Under the pieces are notes generated by a model. That model was not told where the DNA came from. It made no database searches and worked only from the letters and a program-made list of their open reading frames with translations. From Haladaptatus pallidirubidus (GTDB lineage: Archaea > Halobacteriota > Halobacteria > Halobacteriales > Haladaptataceae), in the NCBI RefSeq assembly GCF_020700235.1, contig NZ_CP085307.1, positions 552,503 through 616,502 of the forward strand: a stretch of DNA of 64,000 nucleotides, given 5' to 3'. The position numbers and the translations under genes are program-made. Shown piece after piece: positions 1 to 8,565 of this stretch. Position 1 is the stretch's first letter. The number at the start of each line of letters is the position of its first letter.

Positions 1-62
1 CAAGCTTGGATGACGCGGACGGCAATCTCCCCACGATTCGCGACCATTACACGATCAAACAT
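1..62 (-). CDS. accC: Biotin carboxylase, N-terminal fragment cut by the window edge
   Basis: The reverse strand encodes MFDRVMVANRGEIAVRVIQA and then runs off the window. VANRGEIAVRVI is the hallmark N-terminus of biotin carboxylase subunits, which carboxylate biotin on a carrier protein with ATP and bicarbonate. The chosen ATG gives the usual family start. An in-frame ATG nine codons upstream (position 89) would add MPREQYADT and is less likely. The gene is divergent from pxpB, and a biotin carrier gene lies about 2 kb away on the other strand, so the cluster probably encodes one biotin-dependent or 5-oxoproline-related activity. Only about 20 residues are visible, so the substrate of the complex cannot be told. 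Confidence 0.75.
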   Translation of the reverse strand, partial: MFDRVMVANRGEIAVRVIQA

Positions 63-207
63 CGTGTCTGCATATTGTTCTCGTGGCATATAATACTGAA
101 GCAGCCCGTGCGTGTCTCTCTGACCATATTTTCCGCGAAACAGATTCCACAGAGTTGCTACCCGTCGATAACTATACGGTACCGCATGAGGTGTGTTTGT
201 TTATAAC
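63..207. promoter_or_regulatory. Divergent promoter region accC / pxpB
   Basis: This is the 145-bp gap between two divergent starts. The tract ataactatacggta (168-181) places a TATA-like element about 30 bases before the ATG at 208, as expected for a leaderless haloarchaeal transcript. The AT-rich tract near 88-97 could serve the minus strand only if the upstream accC start is not used. Promoter assignment is inference from spacing. Confidence 0.4.
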
Positions 208-1107
208 ATGGCTGGATCGCAAATCCAACGAACGGAATTACCGTCCCCACGGTACGAATACGGCGGTGACGACCACATTTTCGTCGAGTTAGACCAGGAG
301 ATGAGTTTCGACGCCAATTTCAAGGCGATGGCAATTACTCAACAGATTCGAGAAATGGATCTGTCCGGACTTATCGAAGTGTGTCCAGCGAACGCATCCT
401 ATCTGCTTCACTTCGATCCGGACCTAATCGAACCGGACACACTCATTGAAAAATTGAGGGTCCTCGACCGTGAGATACACCTCTCAGAATACGAGTGGGA
501 GACACGTATCATCGACTTTCCCGTACTCTATGACGACCCATGGACACATGAAACACTGATGCGTTTCCGTGACAACCATCAAGATCCAAATGTGACTGAC
601 TTGGAGTATTCAGCACGTATCAACGGGTTCGAGACTCCAGAGGCATTCATCGATGCGCACGCTGGGGCACCGCATATGGTGACTATGATCGGATTCGTGC
701 CGGGGCTCCCGTGGACGTTCCAAATGGTTCCCCGTGATGAGCAGATCGAAGTTCCGAAATACGTTCAACCAAGAACCGACACCCCAAGCCGAGCGATCGG
801 CTATGGAGGGGCGTTCACGGCGATTTATCCAGTTCAGGGTGCTGGCGGCTATCAGTTGTTCGGTCGAACCCCTGTCGAAGTATTGGACGTCGAGCAGAAG
901 CTTCCCGACTTCACGGAGTCGATGGTGTTCCCACAACCGGGAGATATAATGAAATTCAGAGAAATCGACCGTGATGAGTACGACCGCATTCGGACGAAGA
1001 TCGGCGATGGGACATTCGAATATCGGTATGAATCAGTCAGGTTTTCACCCGAGGAGTTTTTCGAGGATCCAGAAACGTACAACGAGGAACTTGTGGAGGT
1101 GCTGTAA
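208..1107 (+). CDS. pxpB: PxpB/KipI-family subunit (5-oxoprolinase subunit B or biotin-dependent carboxyltransferase half)
   Basis: The product is about 299 aa and matches the KipI/PxpB (CT_C_D) family: a conserved region with MVTMIGFVPGLPW, followed by PRTDTPSRAIGYGGAFTAIYP and the QLFGRTP segment. In bacteria PxpB works with PxpA and PxpC to open 5-oxoproline with ATP. The same domain forms one half of urea amidolyase-type carboxyltransferases. I chose the ATG at 208 because the only upstream in-frame start is a GTG at 193, five codons earlier, and the TATA-like element fits 208. The gene ends two bases before pxpC, so translation is probably coupled. No PxpA (LamB/YcsF) is in the window. 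The neighbouring biotin carboxylase and carrier leave open a carboxylase role. Confidence 0.85.
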   Translation: MAGSQIQRTELPSPRYEYGGDDHIFVELDQEMSFDANFKAMAITQQIREMDLSGLIEVCPANASYLLHFDPDLIEPDTLIEKLRVLDREIHLSEYEWETRIIDFPVLYDDPWTHETLMRFRDNHQDPNVTDLEYSARINGFETPEAFIDAHAGAPHMVTMIGFVPGLPWTFQMVPRDEQIEVPKYVQPRTDTPSRAIGYGGAFTAIYPVQGAGGYQLFGRTPVEVLDVEQKLPDFTESMVFPQPGDIMKFREIDRDEYDRIRTKIGDGTFEYRYESVRFSPEEFFEDPETYNEELVEVL

Positions 1108-1109
1108 AA

Positions 1110-2072
1110 ATGATCGAAGTGTTGGAACCCGGAATCTCGACTACGGTCCAGGATCTCGGCCGGTTCGGACACTATCATATCGGGATGCCCCCATCCGGAG
1201 CAATGGATCTGTTCTCTCACAAGGTCGCAAATTACCTCGTCGGTAACGATGAAGACGAAGCGACGCTGGAAATCACGTACCAGGGACCAGATCTCAAATT
1301 CGAAGTGGACACCGTCATCGCGATATCCGGTGCCGATATGGACGCAACAGTAAACGACGAACCCGTCGACACCTGGGAATCACACCAGATCGATGCTGGA
1401 GACGTTCTTTCGTTCAACTTTTCAACCGAAGGTGCCCGGAGTTACCTCGCCGTCAGGGGTGGAATCGACGTGCCGCTCATGATGGAGAGTCGATCGACGT
1501 ACACGCTAATCGGAATTGGTGGCCACGAAGGAAGATCGCTCGAAAATGGTGATACACTCCCAATCGGAAGCGTAGATGGCGATTCGGTCCAGAGACGTGT
1601 GCCCGATGAACTCCAGCCAGGATACAGTGATATGGACCCAATTCGCGTCGTCATGGGCTTGTGTGACTATCGTCTCACCGACGAGAGCAAAGCGGATTTC
1701 TTGGAAGCCGAATGGACTGTGACCCCCGAGGCGGATCGTGTCGGGTATCGCGTGGAGGGAATCGATCTCGAGTTTATCGAGCGAGAACAGCCATTCGGCG
1801 CGGGAACCGACCCTTCAAACGTCGTCGATCTAGGCTATCCAGTTGGGTCGATACAAGTCCCAGAACAGCCAATCGTTCTAATGCGAGATGCCGTGACCGG
1901 TGGTGGCTATGCGACAATTGGGACCGTTATCAGCCCCGATCGAAACCGCCTTGCGCAACATCGAACTCATCAGTCGTTTTCCTTCGAAGCCGTGACCATC
2001 GACGAGGCACTTGCTGCACGAACCGAGCACACCGAACGACTCGACGCAATCCAATCCACACTCGCCAAATGA
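1110..2072 (+). CDS. pxpC: PxpC/KipA-family subunit (biotin-dependent carboxyltransferase domain)
   Basis: A 320-aa protein of the CT_A_B (KipA/PxpC) family. Diagnostic parts are the N-terminal EVLEPGISTTVQDLGRFGH, then GMPPSGAMD, SYLAVRGGIDVP and, near the C-terminus, GGYATIGTVISPDRNRLAQ. It pairs with PxpB to form the catalytic core of 5-oxoprolinase, or the carboxyltransferase half of an allophanate/urea-type carboxylase. It starts two bases after the pxpB stop and is clearly in the same operon. Length and motifs look complete. Which of the two reactions applies cannot be settled here because PxpA is not visible and biotin carboxylase and carrier genes flank the pair. Confidence 0.87.
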   Translation: MIEVLEPGISTTVQDLGRFGHYHIGMPPSGAMDLFSHKVANYLVGNDEDEATLEITYQGPDLKFEVDTVIAISGADMDATVNDEPVDTWESHQIDAGDVLSFNFSTEGARSYLAVRGGIDVPLMMESRSTYTLIGIGGHEGRSLENGDTLPIGSVDGDSVQRRVPDELQPGYSDMDPIRVVMGLCDYRLTDESKADFLEAEWTVTPEADRVGYRVEGIDLEFIEREQPFGAGTDPSNVVDLGYPVGSIQVPEQPIVLMRDAVTGGGYATIGTVISPDRNRLAQHRTHQSFSFEAVTIDEALAARTEHTERLDAIQSTLAK

Positions 2073-2172
2073 TACAACTATCGAATGAAACCCGTTTACG
2101 ACGCTCTACCGGACGAAGCATATACAAACACATCCGGAGTATCGATACTGATGATACAATGGAGCGAGGATC

Positions 2173-2424
2173 ATGACTGAAAAAATCACAGTACAATCCC
2201 CTATGCCCGGCGTGTTTTATCGCCGGCCGGATCCAGACGAAGAGCTGTTCGCCACGGAGGGAGATTCCGTCGAAGAAGGAGACGTTATCGGTCTCGTTGG
2301 AGTAATGAAGAACTTCCATGACATCACGGCTGAACAGCCGGGGACGATCGCCCAGTTTTTCGTGGACAACGAAGCAGAAGTCGATGCAGGAGAGGATTTA
2401 GTCGAGATAGAGATAAGCGAGTGA
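2173..2424 (+). CDS. accB: Biotin carboxyl carrier protein (BCCP)
   Basis: An 83-aa single biotinyl/lipoyl domain. It starts ITVQSPMPGVFYRRPDPDEE, has the turn GDSVEEGDVIGLVGVMKNFHDI, and ends in a typical beta strand pair VDAGEDLVEIEI. The lysine of VMK is the expected biotin site; the usual EAMKM is replaced by GVMKN, a form seen with KipI/KipA-linked carriers. The stand-alone domain lacks the long Ala/Pro linker of bacterial AccB. It lies 100 bp after pxpC on the same strand and probably belongs to that unit, carrying carboxybiotin between the divergent biotin carboxylase and the PxpBC-type subunits. Confidence 0.85.
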   Translation: MTEKITVQSPMPGVFYRRPDPDEELFATEGDSVEEGDVIGLVGVMKNFHDITAEQPGTIAQFFVDNEAEVDAGEDLVEIEISE

Positions 2425-2541
2425 GAGATACCATCATCTGATATTTCGCTGGTCAACGGTTCCGTCGCCATTCCCCGAGTACATACTGTTGGGCTACCTT
2501 CACTAATGACAGATGACGAGTCGTAAACGAAAGAGCGATGG

Positions 2542-2735
2542 TTATGCCGGCAGTTCCTCCTCCCCGGTTGCATGCATGGCCAACACGGGACGCTGTCGAG
2601 GCCATCACATTCTCCTTCTTCTAGTTCGGCATCGTCTTCATCCTCCTCTGAGGGGAACGCCTCGAGCGTCCCGGCATCGGTTGCGGTTTTAACGGCAGCC
2701 ATGTGTTTGCAGAAGTCGTTGCGGTAAAATGATAC
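2542..2735 (-). pseudogene. C-terminal relic of a SWIM zinc-finger protein
   Basis: On the minus strand the frame reads FCKHMAAVKTATDAGTLEAF, then an Asp/Glu-rich stretch, then CDGLDSVPCWPCMQ. After a one-base frame change it continues TGEEELPA and stops. The FCKHMAAV...PCWPC pattern is the tail of haloarchaeal SWIM zinc-finger proteins. The N-terminal two thirds are missing and no start codon fits. A second SWIM tail lies near 6.85 kb. The identification is from remembered family sequence and was not searched. Confidence 0.5.
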
Positions 2736-2944
2736 GGACAGATACTAGCCATCAGCGCTTCGAGCCCCGCCATCGATGGAGATGACGTACTGGTGGTCTG
2801 CGGGCTTGTCGTATCTCCCGTTGATAACGTCGACCATCCGGGGGGCCGATGACGAAGTTAGTTGATCGACGGTGGAAGAGGTGCGGACGCCTTTCCCACG
2901 GGAACCTGTGGCTTGGCGTCCGTCTACTGATCGTCGTACTCACC

Positions 2945-3120
2945 GGTCGTAACCGTGATGATCCGTTCGAAGTATCCGAGGTTGTCGAGAAGCGAGACGA
3001 AGATAGCTTGAGCTACCAAGAGACTCGGTTCGTCCTGAAAGCGAACGTCGATCTTCCTGGCGAAGTTACCAGCAAAAGCACGGAGGATAATCCGGCCACA
3101 GACGCGGTTGCAGAAGAATA
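2945..3120 (+). pseudogene. Decayed coding fragment, copy A of a repeated unknown protein tail
   Basis: The plus frame encodes YQETRFVLKANVDLPGEV followed by TSKSTEDNPATDAV and a stop. Near 35.63 kb a second stretch encodes YQETRLVLKANVELPDEV followed by TNKNTNCDPTTDVV. Most differences between the two DNA copies fall at third codon positions of this frame, so it was once translated. I do not recognise the family; a transposase or another mobile gene is possible. No complete gene is left at either site. Confidence 0.35.
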
Positions 3121-3333
3121 GCATGGTCGGAACCAAATCACGTCCGGTAATGATATAAATATCATATATACCCAAATACAAGCGCGGTTGTGTATACTCC
3201 AAACGGACACAGTTCGGGATTGACGCCGTACGGTTACTCGTGAGTACGGCAGTTGTATCGGCGTTTATCGGCTGGAGATCAACGGGGAGACCTAGTTCCG
3301 GCCGCCGAGTTTGTGATCGGGTGAGGTGACGTA

Positions 3334-3618
3334 TTATCTCTTTTCAGGTTCAAGAGCAACGCTACCCTCACTCGACACTGTTACCTGGTACCCCGCATAG
3401 TGAAACGAGATCCTGCCGAATGGACGCGGTGATCCATCCGCTCGCGGCGCGAAGAGTGTATCGAGCGCATCTGGATCGATTACATCGTATAGTGGATCGA
3501 GGCTATCTAGCGACAGATCTTCTGCTTCGATGATTGCAGTAAGAACGTGATTGGTGAGTGAACGAGGCGAATCTTCACTTGATAATTTGTGGTTGTTGTC
3601 GACGGCATTCGTTTCCAT
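3334..3618 (-). CDS. HalOD1 output-domain protein
   Basis: A 94-aa protein whose core (LTNHVLTAIIEAEDLSLDSL, then LYDVIDPDALDTLF, then GRISFHYAGYQVTVSSEGSV) matches the halobacterial output domain HalOD1. These small haloarchaeal proteins are thought to act in signalling or regulation; no molecular function is proven. I chose the ATG at 3618 because GAGAGAGGACACA just before it offers a purine-rich ribosome site. The longer frame needs a TTG at 3639. A TATA-like TTAAAATACT lies about 45 bases upstream. A second HalOD1 protein lies at 37.9 kb. Confidence 0.75.
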   Translation of the reverse strand: METNAVDNNHKLSSEDSPRSLTNHVLTAIIEAEDLSLDSLDPLYDVIDPDALDTLFAPRADGSPRPFGRISFHYAGYQVTVSSEGSVALEPEKR

Positions 3619-3924
3619 TGTGTCCTCTCTCAAGAACAATAACCCTGATATGGCAGGGAAGTATTTTAATGATTGTTCTTGATGACTCAGCAGACTGGAG
3701 CGATCGACAAGTAATTAGCGGACCGCATCTGTACGATAGTACTCACAGTTGTCTATCAGAGAGGAATAATCTGTAATTGTTGACGCCATTCGGCGAGGGA
3801 TAACCCATGAATATCCAAACAGTGTTTCGGACGTTAACATTCAACAAGCGATAATATATACCACGCTAAGGCTCTGTGTTTAGCCTCGGCACCTATACTT
3901 ACCCAAACGAACGGAAGCAGACGA

Positions 3925-4704
3925 ATGGAGACCCAACATCGCACACCTGAACGGAAAAAGCACAGTCCGATGTTCTCCGCGGTGGGAACCAGTCAACGGC
4001 GGTCAGTCCTCGCGACCCTGAGTGACGAGCACTCAGCGATATCTGAACAAGAACTCGCGCTCGCGCTGGCAGGAAACAATACAGAGGTTCCAAGCACAGA
4101 TGGTTCTCGCGAAAAAATACAAACCATCCGTACAAACCTTCACCACACTCAGCTACCACTATTAGAAGACAGTGGCCTCATCGAATGGAATCGAGAGGAT
4201 GAAACCGTAACCACGACAGATCACAGCGCATTCAAAGACCCACAGTTCCAGCAACTCCTCGAAACGGAGGGCAAAAAGGTAGACGATGCAATGGCTGGAC
4301 TGGCAAATAAGCGCCGCCGGCTTATCCTCGCAATTCTTCGAGAGACCCGGGCATCAATGTCGAAGACAGGACTCGCTCGAAGGATCTATCAGCAAGAGAA
4401 CGATGAAACAGAACCCACTCAAACAATGATTGAACCGCTCGTTGTAGCGCTATCTCACGTTCACCTACCGCAGTTGAGCGATACCGAAATCATCGACTAC
4501 AACGACGTAACAGGACGCGTTGCATACACCAACCATCTGGGACTCGAAGAGGTAATCACTCACTTTCAGCGACCACAGACCCGAGTTGTTAGCAGATTCG
4601 ATAATTTCTTGGGAGGATTGCTCTCGACCTATACAAGCATAGGAAAAAGTGCGGATGATCCGTTTGGCTGGCCACTGTCCTGGAGTGACTCCTCCCATGG
4701 CTAG
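3925..4704 (+). CDS. Tandem DUF7344-type winged-helix protein
   Basis: A 259-aa haloarchaeal protein with two similar halves. The first half contains SQRRSVLATLSDEHSAISEQELA and LHHTQLPLLEDSGLIEWNRE. The second contains KRRRLILAILRETRASMSKTGLA and LSHVHLPQLSDTEIIDYNDV. Each half reads as a winged helix of the DUF7344 type, so DNA binding is likely but unproven. The stop overlaps the start of the next gene by 8 bases, which codes a small membrane protein; this DUF7344 plus membrane-protein pair recurs in haloarchaea. A TATA-like ataatatata lies at about 3851, some 70 bases upstream of the ATG. Confidence 0.7.
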   Translation: METQHRTPERKKHSPMFSAVGTSQRRSVLATLSDEHSAISEQELALALAGNNTEVPSTDGSREKIQTIRTNLHHTQLPLLEDSGLIEWNREDETVTTTDHSAFKDPQFQQLLETEGKKVDDAMAGLANKRRRLILAILRETRASMSKTGLARRIYQQENDETEPTQTMIEPLVVALSHVHLPQLSDTEIIDYNDVTGRVAYTNHLGLEEVITHFQRPQTRVVSRFDNFLGGLLSTYTSIGKSADDPFGWPLSWSDSSHG

Positions 4705-5068
4705 ATCTCCTGAGTTGTGGGCATTCATTCTGTCCAATGTGCTATTGTTCATTAGTGGGAGTATCTTACTGGTACTCAGTTCTCTCGCCTACTATCAGAA
4801 TCCGAGATCAGCATCATATCGATATTCTACGATCGGTTTTGGATTCATCGTTCTAGGCGGGATCGTCGGTCCCGTATATCGACTACTGATTCGTAGTGAC
4901 TATCACCTGAATGTCTCCCAACGGCTGCTTCTCCAATCCGGAGTAAGCATCTTGTTAGCAGTCGGCCTTGGATTGGTCTTCTATGCAATTACACGGCACA
5001 ACTCCGGTTCGTCGTCTGCAGGCGATTACGAGCCGATTGAGAGAGATCTCTACCAGATTGATGAATAG
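4697..5068 (+). CDS. Three-helix membrane protein, DUF7521-like
   Basis: A 123-aa protein with three hydrophobic segments: WAFILSNVLLFISGSILLVL, then FGFIVLGGIVGPVYRLLI, then GVSILLAVGLGLVFYAI. It ends in an acidic tail. I chose the ATG at 4697, inside the end of the DUF7344 gene, because it puts the first helix at the N-terminus; the longer frame from 4649 would add a shadow of the upstream gene. Size, topology and position fit the DUF7521 family that accompanies DUF7344 regulators. A membrane sensor or partner role is inference. Confidence 0.65.
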   Translation: MARSPELWAFILSNVLLFISGSILLVLSSLAYYQNPRSASYRYSTIGFGFIVLGGIVGPVYRLLIRSDYHLNVSQRLLLQSGVSILLAVGLGLVFYAITRHNSGSSSAGDYEPIERDLYQIDE

Positions 5069-5090
5069 CAATACGATGGCAAATAGGCAC

Positions 5091-5243
5091 TCGCACAACA
5101 GATATCATATTACCTATCAGATATCGACTTAGTAATCATAGACGAACTTAGCGTCGAAAATGGAGACTGCAACGATATTGGACTTCCAGTAATGCAGGGG
5201 CGATCCGTTCCAGTCGTTATCAAATCGCTTGTCTTTGAACAAT
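5091..5243 (+). other. Possible C-terminal coding remnant
   Basis: An open plus frame reads LAQQISYYLSDIDLVIIDEL, then SVENGDCNDIGLPVMQGRSV, and ends VPVVIKSLVFEQ before a TAA. It has no good start codon. The residue mix looks coding, but I recognise no family. The rest of the 5069-5368 gap holds nothing I can support. Confidence 0.2.
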
Positions 5244-5368
5244 AAACGACAATAAATCTAGTTAATAATGTATCGTTACGTGGGCAAAATACCCGTTCCA
5301 ACGTACGGTCAGTGTAGCCTTATCGAGACATCGTTACATCCTCGGATTGGGCGCAGATTCTAAATGAG

Positions 5369-6397
5369 TTATGCTGGCTTCAACCCCGCTTCTACGATAC
5401 GAATCACAGTCTCGCCATCCGGGAGGTTCGGCGCATCGACAAGTCGGACGATCCGTTTGTCTCCTTTCGATTTGCGGAGGTAGATACGAACCGTGCTGTT
5501 GTGTCCAAGAATATGCCCGCCAATGGGTTGCGTTGGATCGCCGAAGAACGAGTCAGGATTAGTCACGACCTGGTTTGTTACGACGATTGCCGCATTGTGT
5601 AGATTCGCAAACCGCATCAGGTCATGGAGGTGCTTATTGAGCATCTGTTGCCGTTCAGCGAGTTTTCCGCGACCGATGTACTCGGCCCGGAAGTGCGCGG
5701 TCAGCGAGTCCACGCATACCAATCGGACGGGCCACTCGGTGTCAGCGTATTCGCTGGCGATTTCTCGCGCCTTTTCGGCGAGGAGAATCTGGTGCGCTGA
5801 ATTGAAACCTTTAGCAACGTGAATTCGATCAAGGACGTGTTCGACCAACTCGTCAAGCGCCGCTTCGTCGGCGGCGTCTCCCTCAATACCGCGGTCGATC
5901 ATCGTGGCTACGATGACGTCGTCTGGCAACCCCCGGACGATGTCGTCGATACGGTCAGGCCGGAACGTATCTTCGGTGTCGATGAAGATTGCACGGCTGC
6001 GGAAGCCACCTTTGTTCTCAGGAAGTTGTACGTTGACGCACAGTTGATGCGTAATCTGGGACTTTCCGGAAGCGAAAGTACCGTAGAATTCCGTGATCGA
6101 TTGCGTTTCGATACCGCCACCAAGCAGGTCATCAGCCTCGTCGATCAACAAGCGAAGCTTTCCAATTTGATCTCGCTGTCGTTGCACTTCGATTCCGGTT
6201 TCGAAGTCGCCAATGTTAGCGGCCTCGCGTGCCGCCTGAATAATGGCAGTAGCGGTGCTTTCGCTGATGTCAGCGGTGTTGGTGAGCTCGCCAGGAGTCG
6301 CTACGGCGAGCGCTTGGTAGGAGGTGAAACCAGCTTCGAAGAGTTTGTCGGCCGTTGCCGAACCGACTCCCGGTAACCGGTCGAGCTCGACTGCCAT
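5369..6397 (-). CDS. radA: DNA repair and recombination protein RadA
   Basis: A 342-aa archaeal RecA/Rad51 homologue that forms ATP-dependent filaments on single-stranded DNA and drives strand exchange. An N-terminal helix-hairpin-helix region (LPGVGSATADKLFEAGFTSY) precedes the core. Walker A is GTFASGKS at about residues 106-113, Walker B is LVCVDSLTAHFR, and the end is close to the usual RadA tail (GGHILGHNSTVRIYLRKSKG, RLVDAPNLPDGE). The Walker A region reads YGTFASGKSQ rather than the FGEFGAGKSQ I recall from the main chromosomal RadA of halophiles, so this could be a second, plasmid-borne copy. Length is normal. TTTATGAGAAT about 25 bases upstream may be the TATA box. Confidence 0.93.
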   Translation of the reverse strand: MAVELDRLPGVGSATADKLFEAGFTSYQALAVATPGELTNTADISESTATAIIQAAREAANIGDFETGIEVQRQRDQIGKLRLLIDEADDLLGGGIETQSITEFYGTFASGKSQITHQLCVNVQLPENKGGFRSRAIFIDTEDTFRPDRIDDIVRGLPDDVIVATMIDRGIEGDAADEAALDELVEHVLDRIHVAKGFNSAHQILLAEKAREIASEYADTEWPVRLVCVDSLTAHFRAEYIGRGKLAERQQMLNKHLHDLMRFANLHNAAIVVTNQVVTNPDSFFGDPTQPIGGHILGHNSTVRIYLRKSKGDKRIVRLVDAPNLPDGETVIRIVEAGLKPA

Positions 6398-6541
6398 ACG
6401 TGATCAATGAACACGCATTCTCATAAACCTACGTTAATAGCACAGTGGAAGTGTACTACCGAGCGGAAAGGATTGACGATCCCTCTCCCGATACAGTAGC
6501 ACTCACTTCCAAATTAGAACAGTAGTCAACCCTACCCTGCA

Positions 6542-6805
6542 GTGGCATATGAAACCCAATGGATGACTTTCAATGGGAAATTCCTACTTGGAAATCGTCG
6601 GCTCAACACATGCGATGGGTTGGAAGGTAGTAGTGGAGCAGTCGGTGCAGCGGTCGCAGCGACGATTCTAGTAGCGGACGCCATGGAGATCAACGACTAT
6701 TCCGATCTAGATATCGACCAAATCAACGAGCCCGAACGACCAATTCTGCGGGAAGCAGTTACCTCTATCATATTATATGGAAACTTGGAAATGTTTTTCG
6801 TGTGA
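6542..6805 (+). CDS. Doubtful short ORF
   Basis: An 87-codon frame from a GTG, or about 80 codons from the ATG at 6563. The second half (GAVGAAVAATILVADAMEIN, then DYSDLDIDQINEPERPILRE) has plausible haloarchaeal composition. The first half does not look like a protein start, and a neighbouring frame also looks partly coding (EIVGSTHAMGWKVVVEQSVQ), which suggests a frame-shifted relic. I recognise no family. Confidence 0.2.
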   Translation: MAYETQWMTFNGKFLLGNRRLNTCDGLEGSSGAVGAAVAATILVADAMEINDYSDLDIDQINEPERPILREAVTSIILYGNLEMFFV

Positions 6806-6832
6806 AATGAGAGAGAATAACGTGTGGCGGGA

Positions 6833-6905
6833 TTATGCGGCCAGGTCTTTCCGGCCCAATTTCACACATTCCCAGCACGGGAAGGCGTTGAGAGCGTTAC
6901 AATCA
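6833..6905 (-). pseudogene. Second SWIM zinc-finger C-terminal relic
   Basis: The minus strand encodes ICDCNALNAFPCWECVKLGR and then KDLAA before a TAA. The CDC...FPCWEC...GRKDL pattern matches the tail of haloarchaeal SWIM zinc-finger proteins, as does the relic near 2.6 kb. Upstream the frame soon loses any resemblance, so only about 25 codons survive. Confidence 0.45.
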
Positions 6906-7236
6906 CAAATTTCATATGGAAGAAACGACGGTGTCTCGTCGTATAGCGCGATATTCTCATCTCCCTGCATACTCATGTTCGAGTGATCTCGACGACGAAA
7001 ACAGAGTAGATTGTGATACCACTCCAAAGCCAGTAGGTCGGCAACCTGCTCTAAATTCTACAGGCAGATCTGGCCGATCGCCTTGTGGTCAAGCCCCGAG
7101 TCGGTTCACGAACCATCGTTTGAACCACAGACTCCCGTCATTGCCACTCGGGATTTTTGAACAGAAAAAGTCACAGACACACACAAACAAATATAGTGAG
7201 AAAGAAACCAGTCATAGATACGAGAGCGAAACGAGG

Positions 7237-8004
7237 ATGCTACCAGAACAACGGAAACGAAAAATCGTAGAATACATTTCGGAACACGACGGTTGCTCTG
7301 TGGAAAGACTCGCACAAGAAATGGAGTGTTCAGAGGCAACGATCCGACGGGATTTGACTGATCTCGAAGAACGAGAATTGATCAAACGCTCTCATGGAGG
7401 AGCCCTCCCGGTCGCGAGTATCGGAGGCGAAAAGAACGTTCGTGAGAAGAAAATACGGAATCTCAAAAACAAGACTGCAATCGCAGAACGCGCTGTCGAA
7501 GAAATCCATGAAGGCAATGTGGTCTTCTTTGATTCCGGAACAACGACAATGGAAGTCGCAAAAAAGGCACCGGTAGACAATTCGTTTGTCAGCGTTACGA
7601 ACTCCCCATTGATTGCGCTCGAACTCCAAGATCAAGACGGAGAAGTACAACTGACTGGCGGATCACTTCGACAACGAACCCTCTCTCTTATCGGCGCAAC
7701 AGCCGAGCAGTTCATGAAATCATCAAATTTCGACATCGCATTTATCGGAACGAATGGAGTCGATAAAGACGGCGTTCTCACGACTCCAAATGCCGAAGAA
7801 GCACGAATAAAAGAATTGATGATAAAAAACTCACAGCGAGTCGTGTTGGTGTCCACCATCGAGAAGCTAGAACAGAAAAGTTTCAAGAGATTTGGGACGC
7901 TTGCTGATGTCAACGTCTTCGTCACCGACAAAGAATTATCTGAGGAACATCGCCAATGGTTTGAAAACGCTGCTGTTCGTGTCGTTGATGGAGTAGCGGA
8001 CTGA
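7237..8004 (+). CDS. glpR: DeoR-family sugar regulator GlpR
   Basis: A 255-aa DeoR/GlpR repressor. The N-terminus (MLPEQRKRKIVEYISEHDGC, then ERLAQEMECSEATIRRDLTDLE and IKRSHGGA) is the DeoR helix-turn-helix. The rest is the sugar-phosphate-isomerase-like sensor domain (VFFDSGTTTMEVA, VTNSPLIALEL, FIGTNGVDKDGVLTTPNAEE). In Haloferax volcanii, GlpR sits next to pfkB and the fructose PTS genes and represses fructose and glucose kinase genes. Here it faces the PTS operon from the ptfB side. I chose the ATG at 7237 because it gives the family's usual start; the frame stays open far upstream (6916) over unrelated sequence. Effector identity, probably a phosphorylated fructose compound, is inference. 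Confidence 0.9.
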   Translation: MLPEQRKRKIVEYISEHDGCSVERLAQEMECSEATIRRDLTDLEERELIKRSHGGALPVASIGGEKNVREKKIRNLKNKTAIAERAVEEIHEGNVVFFDSGTTTMEVAKKAPVDNSFVSVTNSPLIALELQDQDGEVQLTGGSLRQRTLSLIGATAEQFMKSSNFDIAFIGTNGVDKDGVLTTPNAEEARIKELMIKNSQRVVLVSTIEKLEQKSFKRFGTLADVNVFVTDKELSEEHRQWFENAAVRVVDGVAD

Positions 8005-8118
8005 ATCCGTCGTAAACCAACGCATCCGTACGTAATTGGTATTCGGTTTCTACAATTCGTACCAAAGTCACCTCGGACGGAGAAGCCCAGTGTAGTGGAC
8101 GATGTTTCTCTACCAATA

Positions 8119-8565
8119 TCAGCTAAAAAGTCGCTTCAATCGAGCAAATAACCCCTTAGATGGATCGCCACCGAGCTGTTTTTGCTTTGAGTCGGAAGTA
8201 CGATCCGTCTTTGATTCTTCGGTGTCATCTGCTTGCGACATAGTCTCGTCAGTGGCACCCGGCTCGGCGAGTTCAACCGCCTCACGGATTACGTTCTCGG
8301 CGTCATTGACTGCATCTTTGACCGTTCCTTTGAAAACCGGTTTCTCTTTAAACCGATCACGACTCACGGCCGTATCAGCGGTGATAATGACGACCTCGGC
8401 TGCGTCGATTTCTTCGGCGGTAAGTTCGTCTTGCGCCCCCATTGCCCCCTGGACTTCAACGGAGATCTCGTGGCCCATCTCCTCGGCAGTTGTTTGCAGA
8501 TTCTCCGCAGCCATCTGGCTGTGGGCGATTCCGGTCGGACAGGATGTGATTGCAACTAATTTCAT
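8119..8565 (-). CDS. ptfB: Fructose PTS component EIIB
   Basis: A 148-aa protein starting MKLVAITSCPTGIAHSQMAA. Cys9 in TSCPTGIAHS is the phosphorylated residue of fructose-type EIIB. The EIIB fold covers about the first 100 residues. The remainder is an acidic, Ser/Asp-rich tail ending GLFARLKRLFS, which could be a short membrane-binding amphipathic helix. EIIB takes phosphate from EIIA and passes it to fructose entering through EIIC. It is the last gene of the PTS operon and overlaps ptsI by 4 bases (ATGA type), so translation is coupled. Confidence 0.9.
   Translation of the reverse strand: MKLVAITSCPTGIAHSQMAAENLQTTAEEMGHEISVEVQGAMGAQDELTAEEIDAAEVVIITADTAVSRDRFKEKPVFKGTVKDAVNDAENVIREAVELAEPGATDETMSQADDTEESKTDRTSDSKQKQLGGDPSKGLFARLKRLFS

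Noticed and set aside
2217..2702. A 161-codon minus-strand ORF over the biotin carrier gene
   Set aside because: It is a shadow of the carrier gene. Only its N-terminal part holds the SWIM relic, which is listed separately.
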